A stretch of 64,000 nt of DNA from Planctomycetota bacterium (GCA_016712275.1 JADJRI010000004.1:62001-126000), one strand, 5' to 3'. Shown: positions 10,975 through 23,966, numbered from the stretch's first letter. The notes: generated by a model from the sequence alone, not told the origin. A program made the numbers and translations.

Positions 10975-12052
10975 TCAATGTTCCATCGCCCATTGCCTTA
11001 GATAACTTCGGCTGTCGGCCGCCTTTGCGGCGTCGGAAAAAACCTGAAGTGCAATGGGAAAATCGTCGCCCGCCGCGGCCAGAACGTCGGCAAAATCCGA
11101 GAGACCCGCCTGATATCGGACACCGCCGAGGATGATCGCATTGTTGATCTTCAGCGATCGAAGGCGAGTCCAATCGTCCGGCTTCTTCAGTTTCGGCTCA
11201 TAATCGGACGCGAAGCTTGCCACCGATGCGTCGAAGACTGCATCCCGACCGGCGATGATTGTCTCACGGTCGTCGCCCCTGGCCGCAGCCGCTTCGTAAT
11301 ATGCCTTGGCGTCCGTAAAGAGACGAACAACGAAGTCATCAATGACGGCTTCGTCGTCATACCGGTCCATGGCCGCCTTCAATTCATCCGAATCCGCGCC
11401 ATATCGTGCGACGAAAAATCGCTGGGCGGCGGTTCGACCTACGAATGTGGCCATCGCCTCGTTGAAATCGGCGTCGCCGGATTTGTATATCGTTGCATGG
11501 GTCATTTCGTGCAAAATCAGCTACACAAGTTCCGGTTCGCCAAGTCGAAGGTTCGATTGAAGAATTGGGTCGGGCAGGAATCCGAGCGTCGAAAACCGTC
11601 TGCTCCGCCCAGAGACACGTCATAGCCCTCGGCCTTCAATCGTTCGGCTTCGCGTTTGGCCATGTCCCGATCGAAATATCCCTTGTAAGGCGCTTGCCCA
11701 GAAACAGAAAGCTCCACTCGTACGAGACAAGGCGATCCATTTCCGCGGCACTCAGTACATACGCCGCAGGCTCGGTTCCGTTCGCGTCGTAAACGGTGAA
11801 GGCCTCATTTTCTGAAAGACCAATCACGTCAATGCCGAATCGACGGACATCTTTGACGAGGATGAGCTTCGCGCGCTCGGATTCGGTCAGCGTTGTCCCG
11901 GCGAGTACTTCGTTGATGGGCTTGGTGCGATTGAGAACGGCGATCTGGCCGACGACGAGGTGGGTGTAGTACCCCGTTTCGCAGCCGCTTGCGGCGACGA
12001 GGATCCAGGCGGTGGCTGCGACGAAAACGTGTGATATTCGGCGAATGGGCAT
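10975..12052 (-). pseudogene. Predicted zinc aminopeptidase (COG4324), broken by two frameshifts and a stop
   Basis: Reading down the minus strand, a lipoprotein-like N terminus (WILVAASGCETGYY) runs to about 11700. The sequence then continues in another frame as APYKGYFDRDMAKREAERL and GYDVSLGGADG, shifts again near 11600 into FSTLGFLPDPIL, and meets an in-frame TAG at 11521-11523 just before LILHEMTHATIY. The HEMTH zinc motif and NEAMATFVGRTAAQRFF follow to the end. All pieces match the predicted aminopeptidase family COG4324 in order. Three separate lesions, one a stop codon rather than an indel, make a real pseudogene more likely here than at the single-indel genes elsewhere. Sequencing error or readthrough cannot be excluded. 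Confidence 0.7.
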
Positions 12053-12124
12053 TCGGGCGCTCGGTTATTGCGGACGAGGGAAAAATCAGCTTCCCCATAC
12101 TATGCGAAAAACCCGTCGAATGCC

Positions 12125-12499
12125 TCAGCCGCGTTGAATCAACACCGCCTTGGCCGTGCCGCGCCGCGAACAGGAAACGCGGCATCGCGCGCCGATCTGT
12201 AGGGCAAAATCATGGAGCAGCTCAAAAATAAGCGACCATTGCTCTCCGACCACACGCACATGGCCCAGATCGAAGACAACAACGCGCGGAAATACCGCAT
12301 CGCAGCATCGACGAAAAAGCGCCACAAAACCGGCCAATTCCTCAGGGCTCACCTCGGCGCCGAGCGGCCGAATCCAGCAGCAGCCTTTGGCCGAAATAGT
12401 GAGCCGCCAGCGTGCAAGAAGATAATCCGCTTCCCGCATCGCCTCCCTTGATTCCTGTTCCTTTTCGTGAATCCCATCCCGCTGAATTTGTTCCGACAC
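12125..12499 (-). CDS. Hypothetical protein, weakly STAS-like
   Basis: 124 residues, unrecognised. After a charged N terminus (EKEQESREAMREADYLL) there is an alternating pattern, RWRLTISAKGCCWIRPLG then VVVFDLGHVRVVGEQWSLIFELLHDFA. It resembles the beta-alpha core of STAS/anti-sigma-antagonist domains but lacks the clear DxSG phosphorylation motif. The gene sits downstream of the aminopeptidase remnant's promoter side. The assignment is tentative and the frame itself could be spurious. Confidence 0.35.
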   Translation of the reverse strand: MSEQIQRDGIHEKEQESREAMREADYLLARWRLTISAKGCCWIRPLGAEVSPEELAGFVALFRRCCDAVFPRVVVFDLGHVRVVGEQWSLIFELLHDFALQIGARCRVSCSRRGTAKAVLIQRG

Positions 12500-12758
12500 G
12501 TCTCATGACCGCCTTTTGCGAAGTTAAGACCCGAAGCGATGCGAACCACTATGACATTCCGGCACCGCAGCAAAGCCATGCGACGAATGGCGGCAATTGG
12601 CATGCCAGCGGCTGAGGCGAATAACACAGGGCATATTGTTCCAGAACTTCCCGAAGCCGGTGAAACTGGTGGGGTTCAATCGTTGCTTGGGTTATTAGGG
12701 TGGGGAAAATCACCCAGGCAGCACTTTTTGGGATGAGCTCGGGCGCCGCATCAGAATA

Positions 12759-12803
12759 GGGCGGGTCGGATTGGCTCACATCTCGAAGCCATCCGACCCG
12801 CCC
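12759..12803 (-). terminator. Hairpin downstream of the beta-helix gene
   Basis: Perfect 13-base arms (GGGCGGGTCGGAT and its complement) around a 19-base loop, about 80 bases past the stop of the minus-strand beta-helix gene. Position and stem strength suggest a transcription terminator, but no clear T-run follows on the minus strand. The rest of the gap 12500-12880 shows nothing else. Confidence 0.45.
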
Positions 12804-12880
12804 CATACAAACAATTTCGAATGATGTTCCGCCTGCGTCCGAAATTGCATCGGCCGTTCAGGACAATACAAGTGCTCTCC

Positions 12881-15014
12881 CTAATTCATCAGTAACTCGA
12901 CAAACCCCTGAAGATCCGCGGCATTGACGACGGAATCCTGATTGACGTCGCCATTCTCGATGCAGCCATATACTGAGTTGTATTGTTGCTCGTTTGTAAG
13001 AGCCATCGCCATGATTGGCGCATCCGCAATTTCAACAACGCCGTTGCAATCCATGTCTCCAAGTTGCGGCACATAAGGCACAAACTCATATGCGCCACGA
13101 TCAACCACAGGCTGCGTACCATTGCCCGTATCGGTCGTCAAAGGATTATCCATTCGTCGGGGCATGTGATCGAGATCAATCGGCGTGAACTCCAGCGTGT
13201 TGCCGTCCTCATCGAGATCGCCGATATCGAGCAACATGCCGCCATTATTTCCCGAATCAATGAGCGGCGATGATGGCGCAAGGCGAAGGTCGTCATTCAA
13301 ACCCCCGTAGGAATCGCCGCCGGTGGGATTCACAAATTGAGGATTCAGGCCGTTGTTACCTGCGCCAGGCAACGTGAACGGAAAATAAAACTGATATGTC
13401 GTATAGCTCGAAGTGACAGTCGAGAGATCGTAAGAAATCTGCGATTTGACGTTGTTATTCCACGTTTGCGACGCGGAGTTGTCCCAGAAAATTGAATTGG
13501 AAATGTTGGCGTGCGCGCGTTGCCCAGTCCCAGGCCACCGCCGGCGCTGTTCGAGTGATTTCCGCAAACGAACAATTGTAGACATTCGCCGTTGTTCCGC
13601 TCCCCGATGCGTGAATGGCCCCGCCTTCCCACTGCGAATCGCATCCGGTGAAAATACAATTCACGAAGGATGTAGAGCCATCCGCCAGATCCGCGGCGCC
13701 TCCCCAAAAATCCGCATCATTGTTGTGAAACTTGCAGTTCACAAATCGCGCGGTCGCAGCGGGATTGGGAGCTATTTGTACATTGGCAAATGCGCCGCCA
13801 GTCGATGCAGCGGAGTTACCTATGAATTCACAATCGATGAAGGTTGCGGTCCCTCGTGTGAGGTAAACAGCGCCGCCGGTTTCGGCGCGATTGCCAATGA
13901 ATCTGCACCGCCGCACTGTCAGGATACCATCCGCCATTCTCAAACCCGCGCCTTGGCCCTGATTGCCATTAATTCCGCCATTGCCGCCAAGAATTGTAAA
14001 GCCGTCAATCAGGGCAAAGTCGTCGCTGTTGATGTTGTTGGACATCTTGAGAATCGAATTGGTGTTGTCCCCCGAAAGCGGTCCACCTATGTTTCCACTG
14101 AGCGTCGTTGGATGTGCGGTCGGATCGCGTTCATCGCGCGAGGTTTCGGTGCCGGCGAATCCACCATAGAGATTCGCGATGCCAGTGGGCAAATCGAACG
14201 AAACATACTGATCGGTACCGCTTGTCGGGTAATAAACCCCTTCGGCAACCCAGATTTCATTTACGGCGCCGTTCCAGTCACGGGCGAGTGTCAATGCATC
14301 CTGGAGGTCATCGAACGCGGTATTCCACGATCGTCCGTCTCCCCCCACCGGAGCGGACTTGCGCACGTAGATTCGATCCGGCAACTGTAAGAGCTGAATG
14401 CCGGTGACTACGCCTTCCGGATATCCATCCGCATCGGGATTCGTTTTGATCCAAACTTGAAGCTGCCTGTTATTGGGGTGAACAACCGCCAATTGTCTGG
14501 AATGGGTTCTTCCTTGATAGAACGTATTGGGCTCAACGGGATACCAGCCAACAGCCTCCATGCCGATGAATGGAATGGTCATAACACCCGTTTCGCAGCA
14601 ATCTCCGTATGGCAGAAGCCCGGCATAGGTATAAAGCAAGTATCGCCCGGGCAACAAATTATTGAATGTAATGAAAAGCGTGTCGTCCACTGTCGCCACC
14701 TTCAATCCGTCCTCCATGAGCTTTGCAAAGTTGCCGCTCGAATGTGGATTGCTTGTCGACGTCGGTCCGCCCGCACCGGTGATCTGCAATGTAACGCCAC
14801 TGGACACTCCGTTCGTATTCACCAATGCGTGAAGCTGATTCATGGCGGACACGGAATTCCAGACTCCCGCCCGACCGGACGCCCCGGCGAAAGTCGCCGC
14901 AGGGGCACCCACGCCCCAACCACCGCCGCTCCCCTCAATATCGACGTTGATATCCTGCCCAAATGCAGCTACCGAAGCCGCCGCGATAAGTAATGTCACA
15001 TAGACGATTCGCAT
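12881..15014 (-). CDS. Secreted right-handed beta-helix protein with dockerin-like tail (frameshifted)
   Basis: The signal peptide MRIVYVTLLIAAASVAAFGQ opens a ~710-residue exported protein. Residues ~1-200 form a beta-sandwich-like head (GSGGGWGVGAPAATFAG and similar). Then come IYVRKSAPVGGDGRSWNTAFDDLQDAL and serial repeats such as CRFIGNRAETGGAVYL and CEFIGNSAASTGGAF, the polymorphic-membrane-protein/beta-helix pattern. Near 13515 an indel shifts the frame, and the helix resumes as ANISNSIFWDNSAS and ends with PLIDSGNNG. The C terminus has two calcium-loop repeats (GDMDCNGVVEIADAPIMA, GDVNQDSVVNAADLQGFV), as in dockerin-type tails. Likely a surface or secreted glycan-related protein; substrate unknown. 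Confidence 0.75.
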
Positions 15015-15314
15015 CAAATTGCTCCATTCATCAGCCATGATCCACACAATTCCTCGAACGGCGTACGTACCCCGAGGAATCCTTTTAAGTCCGGCCGACA
15101 GGCTGATTTGAAAATCCGATCCCGCCCTTCAAAACCGAACAAGCGGCCCGGCCCTTCATTTCGCCATGTCGGCGGCAACCCAATCACGCATTCCCGTCCG
15201 CCCGCGCCCTAATGGAAATTGTTGTTTTTTTGCGTTGCTTTTGGCCACAATGATCGAAGAGATGTGAAATCAAGCTCCAATGGGTACAATTCCGCGGGCT
15301 AGAGCGAGTGCACC

Positions 15315-15881
15315 ATGGCCATTTCCGAACAAGCGACAACGATCCTTGCCCGACTGGAGGCGGGTGATGCATCCGCAGCCGACCACCTCCTGGCACTCGT
15401 CTATGAAGAACTGCGTGCGCTGGCCGGCAGCTATTTCAGGAATCAATCCGCGGACCATACACTCCAGCCAACCGCGCTGGTTCATGAAGTGTTTCTGAAA
15501 CTGATCGACCAGACCTCAATTCGATTCAATGATCGCGGCCACTTCTTTGCCGTTGCAGCGACGGCCATGCGTCAAATCCTTACAGATCACGCCCGGCGTG
15601 CGCGGGCGGCGAAGCGAGGTGGCGCAAGCGACCGGGTCGGGCTTGAAACCGTCGCACTGGCGGATGGCGATGGCCGCGAGTTGATCGATATCATTGCACT
15701 GGATGATGCTCTAACGACACTCGCGAAGCTCGACTCGAGGCAGCATCGTGTTGTCGAACTGAGATTCTTCGGCGGCTTAACCGTAAATGAAACGGCCGAG
15801 GTCATCGGTGCCTCACGACAGACTGTGGAGTTGGATTGGCGCGCGGCCCGCGCCTGGTTGAATGCCGAATTGAGTCGGTAG
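15315..15881 (+). CDS. ECF sigma factor (planctomycete SigK-like/X6 family)
   Basis: 188 residues. The sigma-2 region includes LVYEELRALAGSYFRNQSADHTLQPTALVHEVFLKL and the sigma-4 helix-turn-helix includes LDSRQHRVVELRFFGGLTVNETAEVIGASRQTVELDW. The HTLQPTALVHEVFLKL block is the hallmark of the TIGR02999 ECF group expanded in planctomycetes. The Ser/Thr kinase gene begins 81 bp downstream on the same strand. This pairing is common in planctomycetes and suggests kinase-controlled sigma activity in place of a classic membrane anti-sigma factor, which is absent here. Confidence 0.9.
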   Translation: MAISEQATTILARLEAGDASAADHLLALVYEELRALAGSYFRNQSADHTLQPTALVHEVFLKLIDQTSIRFNDRGHFFAVAATAMRQILTDHARRARAAKRGGASDRVGLETVALADGDGRELIDIIALDDALTTLAKLDSRQHRVVELRFFGGLTVNETAEVIGASRQTVELDWRAARAWLNAELSR

Positions 15882-15962
15882 CGGAATCCTCGGGCGGGGC
15901 CGTCCGGATCTTGCGTTACCGCTTGCCATCGGGCGTCGGCCCTTGCTTCCGGAGATCTCCCT

Positions 15963-18562
15963 TTGGATAAAGCCGAATATCAACGAATGATCTCCATCTT
16001 TTGCCAGGCGTGCGAAATGATTGAGCAGGACCGCGACGAGTTTTTGAAAGGGCAGTGCGGGTCCGATGTTCATCTGCGCGCAAGGATCGAGTCCATGTTG
16101 GCTCAGGATGCCAAACCTCATGGCCCCGTCGACGCGGGCGGCGCTGCGAGGATTCTTGCAAGTCAAACGGTTGAAGAATCCAAGAGCCAACAGCCGAACC
16201 AATCTGCGCCATCGGATATTTCAACCCTCAGCGGGCAATACAAAATCCTGCGCTTGATCGGCGAAGGCGGCATGGGCAGGGTTTATGAGGCCGAACAGGG
16301 CTTCCCGCGCAGAAAGGTTGCCCTTAAAGCGCTTCGACCCGGCCTGGCCACCCGCGAAATGATGCGCCGCTTCGAACACGAAGCCCACATACTGGGAAAA
16401 CTTCATCATCCGGGAATTGCCCAAATTTTCGAAGCCGGCACCGGTGCAGAAGGCCGCACCAATGAAGCGTTCATCGCCATGGAACTTGTACTGGGCCGGC
16501 CGCTAACTGAATATGTCGAATCGAACGCTCTTTCGCTTCGCCAAAAGCTGGAGCTTGTCATTCGCATTTGTGAGGCCGTTCAACATGCACACCACGCGGC
16601 GTCATCCACCGCGACCTGAAACCTGGCAATATTCTCGTCGACGAATCCGGGCAGCCCAAAGTTCTGGACTTTGGCGTCGCCCGCGCGATGGAATCGAACC
16701 TCGAACTGACCACCATGCACACGCTGTCGGGACAGCTTGTCGGCACCCTTCCCTATATGAGTCCCGAGCAGGTCTCCGGCGATCCGGACGATGTCGATAC
16801 AAGAAGCGATGTCTATTCCATCGGCGTCATGCTCTTCCAGTTGCTTGTCGGGCGCCTGCCTCGCGATTTGACAAAGCGAACACTGACGGAGGCAGCGCGT
16901 ATCATCGCTCTCGAAGAGCCGCCGTTGATCGGATCGATCGATCGAAGTCTGCGCGGCGAAGTCGAAACGATCGTCGCAAGAGCGCTGGCCAAGGACAAAA
17001 CGCGTAGGTATCAATCCGTCGGCGATCTTGGCCAGGACTTGCATCGCTATCTCGCCGGCGAACCCATTGAGGCAAAAAGAGACTCGACACTCTATGTCCT
17101 GAAAAAGTCGATGCGACGCCATCGCTATGCGGTGGCCGCAGCCCTTGCATTCGTCATTCTTGTGACCGCCTCTACCATCGCGCTGGCGATCTCTTATCGT
17201 CGGCAGGGCGAGTTGCTCGATGATGTTCGTCGCCAGTCGGATGCGGAAAAACTGGCCCGGAGCCGCGCCGAGGCGGAGGCGCAAAAGGCCAATGCCGTTA
17301 ACGAATTCGTGCGCGACATGCTGGCTTCCTCCGATCCATCGATTGCGAAGGGCAAAGACCTCTTGGTGCGCGACATGCTCGATAGGGCCGCTTTGAGAAT
17401 TGACAATGGGTCGCTTCATGATCAACTCGAAATCGAAGCCGCCGTTCGACACACAATGGGAGTTGCATACCGCTCCCTCTCTCAATATGCGCCGGCAGAG
17501 TCCCACCTCAGAAAATCGCTGGAAATTCGAAAATCGCTGTTTGGTGATTCAAATAACGACTACACCAAGACAGCCATCGCGTTGGCCGGCGTCCTGCGCG
17601 ATAAGGGCGAAACCACCGAGGCGCTCAGCTTATGCGAGCAGGCAATGGCTTATTACGAAAGCTCCACGGGCCGGAACACCGAACGATTTTCACATGCTCT
17701 CGTGCTATTCGCCGACCTTGTCTCAGTGGAACGCAGCGATTTTGCCGGTTCGGTGGCGGCATACCGCGAAGCCATCGGAATCCTCGACACGCTGCTTGGC
17801 CCCGTCAATCCGCAAAGCGCCGCGGCTCTGGGCAATCTCGGCGCCCAGCAACTTGCCTACTTTCGTTTCGAAGATGCCGAAAAATCGCTGAGATTGGCCC
17901 ACGAACTGGCCGTCGATATCTACGGCCCCGACCATGCCGTCACCATCATGAATGCGAACAACCTGGCCGCGATGCTCACGGCCCGCGGACGCAAATCCGA
18001 GGCGGAAACCGTGGCGCGAACCGCGCTGGATTCTGCAATTCGACTCTACGGGCCGCGACATGTGGAAACAGGTCGAATCATGTTCACCGTCGCCGTTCTG
18101 GCACGCGATCGTGGGGATGCAATCGAAGCCGTTCGATTGTGTCGCGGCGCGCTTGCGGCCGTCGAGAAGGAGCTTGCGCCGGACCATTCACTTGTGCTAT
18201 GGATCACTCTCGCCTTGGCGGACGCATTGGCAACAGCCCATGAGAATCAGGCGTCGGCCGACGAGTCGCTGAAACTCGTCATGGGTGTGCAACAACTGAT
18301 TCAAGAGCACAATATCGAAAACCTCTTTCTCGCCGCCGAAACGCAAAGCGTCTTCGGCAATTGCCTTGCATCAGTCGGCCGCAAGAACGAGGCTGAGGTT
18401 CAGCTCAAGAGTGGTTACGAGAAACTCAAGGTGTGCCAGGGGGCGGGGGGCAATGCCACAATGACGGCACTTCATCGCATGATCCGCTTCCTGGATTCAG
18501 AGGGGCGGGCGTCAGATGCGGCGAAGTTCCGTTCGATGTTGCCGCGCGAAGTCGCCAAATAG
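15963..18562 (+). CDS. Ser/Thr protein kinase with transmembrane helix and TPR repeats (frameshifted)
   Basis: Cytoplasmic Hanks-type kinase: glycine loop LIGEGGMGRVYEAEQ, ATP Lys in KVALKALRPG, catalytic loop VIHRDLKPGNILVDESG, KVLDFGVARAM for the DFG motif, and YMSPEQVSGDPDDVDTRSDVYSIG for the activation end. The catalytic loop is split: at 16596-16600 one G is missing, so the first frame stops at 16617 while the rest continues in another. A membrane helix (YAVAAALAFVILVTASTIALAI) follows the kinase, then ~420 residues of TPR-type repeats. Start is TTG at 15963. It lies directly after the ECF sigma gene and probably acts with it. Confidence 0.85.
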
Positions 18563-18717
18563 CTCAAACAGGCGACCGATGTGGTCCTTTGGTAATGAGT
18601 CCTGACTTTTTGCAGCCTCAATGGCCGAGCGATGGGGCGGCTCTTGACCTGAAAATAAGGGAGAGTGCCCGGCAGGGGCTGGTTTTCATACGGTTTCCGA
18701 TAGCTGAAAGTATCCGC

Positions 18718-18723
18718 TATACT
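18718..18723 (+). promoter_or_regulatory. Possible -10 element before the mutase gene
   Basis: TATACT matches the housekeeping -10 consensus well. A weak TTTCCG lies 18 bases upstream as a possible -35. It is 67 bases before the mutase ATG, in the gap after the kinase gene. Low certainty, since planctomycete promoters are poorly defined. Confidence 0.25.
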
Positions 18724-18789
18724 GACGGTTTCGGCGGCTGAGGTCGCCGAGGTACATGGCAGATTTGATTACGCAATCCGGAGCACCAC

Positions 18790-20404
<1,615 letters not shown>

Positions 20405-20604
20405 TTGTGTGCGGTCCCAAAGCACCCAAAGCCTGCAATTCCCTAAGTTATTCGCTGCGTTGAGTTTAGGCGTGGGATTCTCGGTTGTCCCCGCATAAAC
20501 TAATTTAATACTAATTTTCGATTTATTAGTAATTCCCTTGTTGCATCGTCGTTGTGCAGATCGGTTGATTGAAAGCTCGAATCGGTAGCCAAGTCAGCGG
20601 ACAA

Positions 20605-22191
20605 TTACAAAAGTTCGTCGACAAATAATTGCACATCGCTACCATCAGCCACTCCGTCTTCGTTCAGGTCCGCGATGCAAACCGAAGCGTTCCCGCTTAC
20701 GAGTGACTCAACGAATTGCCGAATGTCGTCCAGATCGACCGCAAAGTCACCATCAAAATCTCCCGAGTAGGGCGAGCCTCGCACGGCCTCGTCCGCGCCG
20801 ATATCCACGTGACATCCCATGAGTCTGGCTTCACCATCGATATCGGATTCACCCCCCGATGGAACCAGATTGGGATCGGCGGCGTCTATGCAAGGAGAAG
20901 CCGGAAGTAAGTGGTAATCACCCGGTACAAAAAAATCGTCCTCGATGTCAGGCGTGCCATTGTCGTCCCAATCGCCAAAATCAACGAATTGCGGATCGAC
21001 ATCGATGCTCGTTGCGGACAAGTTAGAAGCCCGGTCCTGAATGTTGCAGTATTCAATGCGTTGAAGCGACTGTTGTACCTGATCACTATTCGGTTCATCT
21101 GCGAACGGATGTAGTGCGCGATTGCCGCGAATGATGCAATTCTTGATCCGAATTGAGGCGTGGTGTGAGTAGATTGCTCCGGCTCGTCCGCCCATGTTAC
21201 CGATGAACGTGCAGTTTTGAACAAGAATCTCGCGTGTTGACTTCAGCGCTCCGGAAAATGCATGAGCCTGATTGCCTACGAATACTGAATTCGAAACCGT
21301 TACTTGATTGGTTGTAACTGCAATCCATACCGGAAAATTCATTCCTCGATTGCTTGCAAACTCGCAACGGTCAATACTTCCTCCGACGGCGCCAGTCCAA
21401 AAAAGTAGAATATTTACCGCTTGATTGTTCGAAAATACGGAATCGGATAGTCGTAGAGACGTGAAGGTGAAATAGAACATATATGACTGCTGACCATTCA
21501 CAATCGTACTGATATTTTCAACGAATCGGCATCGCTCAATAGTCAAGTCGTATTGGTCGGCACGCAGTACCTGTCCGGGGCCATTCATCGCAAATAGGCA
21601 ATCACGTATCACGGCTGTCGGCAGGATTGCATTCGTGCTCAGTCTTAATAAGGACGTTGCGCTGGACTCAACAATCCGGGAGCGATTAAGCAGTAAGTTG
21701 GATCCTTCGAATAGCGCCGCGTTATCGCCGCCGGTGAGTGTGATGCCATCAATTTCGACGTCGGGTCGAATACTCCCTGATTCCGATGATCGGATCCCGT
21801 ATCCAGTAAGTCCCGCGTCAATGATCGTCGCACTTACTACTTCGTCGTCTGCTGGGTCTGCACTTTGGAGACGGAGCGACTTTGTTCCGAGATTCACGTT
21901 TTCATGCCAGCGGCCGTCAGACGAGCAATCGTTTGACAGAATGATAATCGTATCACCATCACTCGATGCATTGACGGCCGACTGTATTGTTAGATAGCCG
22001 AAGGCCCCGTCGCAACTAACGACACGCACGAGACCACCTCGTGGCGTGTCTGGAGGCGAAGTTGGATCATCAATTTCCCGTGACCTTTCCGGGTGTGTAA
22101 CAAAGTTTGAATGTGTTTTCGCATTACGCTCGCCTGCCCAAAGTAACTGTGGAATTGTCAGCGCCAGTAGAGCGATAGAGCATTTTGACAT
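20605..22191 (-). CDS. Secreted right-handed beta-helix protein with dockerin-like tail
   Basis: 528 residues starting with the signal peptide MSKCSIALLALTIPQLLWAG. FGYLTIQSAVNASSDGDTIII starts the helix, as in pectate-lyase-like surface proteins. The coil repeats then follow, such as CEFASNRGMNFP, SVFVGNQAHAFSG, CTFIGNMGGRAGAIY and CIIRGNRAL. It closes with SPCIDAADPN and a DIGADEA block, the usual end of the helix, then two calcium-loop repeats (GDFDGDFAVDLDDIRQFV, ADLNEDGVADGSDVQLFV). It is intact, unlike the related gene at 12.9-15.0 kb. Base composition is lower in GC than its neighbours. Function is presumably carbohydrate binding or breakdown, but no catalytic residues can be assigned. 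Confidence 0.75.
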   Translation of the reverse strand: MSKCSIALLALTIPQLLWAGERNAKTHSNFVTHPERSREIDDPTSPPDTPRGGLVRVVSCDGAFGYLTIQSAVNASSDGDTIIILSNDCSSDGRWHENVNLGTKSLRLQSADPADDEVVSATIIDAGLTGYGIRSSESGSIRPDVEIDGITLTGGDNAALFEGSNLLLNRSRIVESSATSLLRLSTNAILPTAVIRDCLFAMNGPGQVLRADQYDLTIERCRFVENISTIVNGQQSYMFYFTFTSLRLSDSVFSNNQAVNILLFWTGAVGGSIDRCEFASNRGMNFPVWIAVTTNQVTVSNSVFVGNQAHAFSGALKSTREILVQNCTFIGNMGGRAGAIYSHHASIRIKNCIIRGNRALHPFADEPNSDQVQQSLQRIEYCNIQDRASNLSATSIDVDPQFVDFGDWDDNGTPDIEDDFFVPGDYHLLPASPCIDAADPNLVPSGGESDIDGEARLMGCHVDIGADEAVRGSPYSGDFDGDFAVDLDDIRQFVESLVSGNASVCIADLNEDGVADGSDVQLFVDELL

Positions 22192-22451
22192 GATTTTCCT
22201 CCGCCCGCCTCAGCCCAAGATCAATTTCACGTCCGATCAAGACGATCGCAACCCACGCCAGTGCATGGCCATTCCTATTATTAAGGAACAACAACTGTCC
22301 GGTACCCCGTCTACTGCAAAAAACGGCCCAATAGGCGAGCGACGGGGTGTCGATCTTCTGGAAAGCCTTCCGCCAAAGTGAAGCAACAAGTGGGTTTCCG
22401 TTTGACGGAATTGTCGCACCGAGCAACAATACGCAGCAGAGAGGGCCGAAT

Positions 22452-23942
22452 ATGTTTCACAAATCGATGAATTTCGTTTTCTTCGCCGTTGTTCTGTCCG
22501 CAATTCCCTGCCTCGCCGAACCCCCATTCCAAGACCTCACCTACGACGCCGCCCTGAAAGCCGCCGCGAAAGACGAAAAAATCGTCGTCATCGACTTCTA
22601 CACCACCTGGTGCGGCCCCTGCAAAATGCTGGACAAGACCACGTGGAAAGACAAAGACGTCATCGCATGGTTCAAGGACAAGGCCGTCGGCCTCAAGATC
22701 GACGCCGAAAAAGAGAAGGCCCTCGCCAAGAAATTCAAAATCAACTCTTACCCCACCATCATTCTCCTCAAACCCGACGGCAACGAAATCGACCGCCTCA
22801 CCGGCTACCGCGATGCTGAGCAATTTCTCGCCGATGCCAATGCCGCGCTCAGCGGTAAAGACAGCCTCTCCCGAGCGAAAACCGCGGCCGAAGAATCGCC
22901 GACCGATTTCAAGGCGCGTATGACGTATGGTCGCGAGCTCGCCCAGCGCGGCCGCAACAAGGAAGCGCTGAAAGAGTTGCTCTGGTGCTTCGACGAAGGT
23001 GAAAAACACAACCCCAGCTACAGCGGCGTGCGCATTTCATTTCTGCTCGGAGATATTGTCCGCCTGGGCGGCAATTATCCGCCCGCCCTGGAGGCCCTTC
23101 GCGAACGCCGCAAACAAAACGAGAAGCATGTGCTGGCCCACTTTGATAAGTCGAGCGCCGCAGGCAAAGGCAAGGCCGCGAAAAAGAAAAAAGGGGCCAT
23201 CGGCCGTTTCCTTGAAGATGTTCGGTCCGCCGAATCCGACGAGCTGCGCGAAAGGGCCTGCGACGCCGTTTACATCAGCAATAATCTCGGCGAATCGGAT
23301 CGAGCCATCGGGTTTTACGACAAGCTCCGCGCGATTGGAGAGGATGCCAAACCCCTTCGTGCCCGAATGATGTTCATTCTCTTCGACACGCTGGCCGACG
23401 CCCGCCGCTACAAGGACATCATGGCGGATGGCGGCGATCCCCTGGAGGAAATCGACCAGGCCATCGCCATGTGGAACATGGAAAAAACGCTGTACAAAAA
23501 GGACAAGGTGCGCGGCAAGGAAATGGAAGCCATGCGCCGCGGCTACACCATTCAGAGTATCGCCCGCAACTACGAAGTTCTCGTCGGCGCCGGCGAATTC
23601 GACGATGCCGACAAGGCCGCCAAAAAATTGCTGGAGTTCGAAAAATCCGCGCAGAGTTACTCCGCACTGATCAAATGCGCCCGTCGCGCCCGCTCGCTCG
23701 AATTGGCCGAAGAACTCGCCCGCGAAGCCCAGCGCAATCTGCCCGAAGACGAGCGCGACAAAGTGATCACCGCCGAAGAACTGGCAGGCGATTCCGACGA
23801 AGAAGATTCCCCGGATAACCGTTCGCCCCCGACGAAAAATAGGCTTCAATGCCCTGGCAATCGCCGACAAGCCGCACCAATAAACTGGCGGCAAACAAAC
23901 GAGCCAAGTGCGACGGCCACAGCCGCCCACCCGAATCTCTGA
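22452..23942 (+). CDS. Exported thioredoxin-fold protein with helical-repeat C-terminal half
   Basis: 496 residues. A signal peptide (MNFVFFAVVLSAIPCLAEP) precedes a thioredoxin domain (residues ~27-135) with active site FYTTWCGPCKML and the cis-Pro loop NSYPTIILLKPDG. It should act in the periplasm on disulfides or as a thiol reductase. The remaining ~360 residues are helical, Ala/Glu/Lys-rich and TPR-like (ELAQRGRNKEALKELLWCFDEG and similar), with a KGKAAKKKKGA linker. The last ~40 residues are low-complexity and may reflect a lost stop. The start MFHKSM at 22452 is chosen because upstream readings lack a signal peptide. Confidence 0.75.
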   Translation: MFHKSMNFVFFAVVLSAIPCLAEPPFQDLTYDAALKAAAKDEKIVVIDFYTTWCGPCKMLDKTTWKDKDVIAWFKDKAVGLKIDAEKEKALAKKFKINSYPTIILLKPDGNEIDRLTGYRDAEQFLADANAALSGKDSLSRAKTAAEESPTDFKARMTYGRELAQRGRNKEALKELLWCFDEGEKHNPSYSGVRISFLLGDIVRLGGNYPPALEALRERRKQNEKHVLAHFDKSSAAGKGKAAKKKKGAIGRFLEDVRSAESDELRERACDAVYISNNLGESDRAIGFYDKLRAIGEDAKPLRARMMFILFDTLADARRYKDIMADGGDPLEEIDQAIAMWNMEKTLYKKDKVRGKEMEAMRRGYTIQSIARNYEVLVGAGEFDDADKAAKKLLEFEKSAQSYSALIKCARRARSLELAEELAREAQRNLPEDERDKVITAEELAGDSDEEDSPDNRSPPTKNRLQCPGNRRQAAPINWRQTNEPSATATAAHPNL

Positions 23943-23966
23943 ACCCGCACGGGAGATGTACAAATC

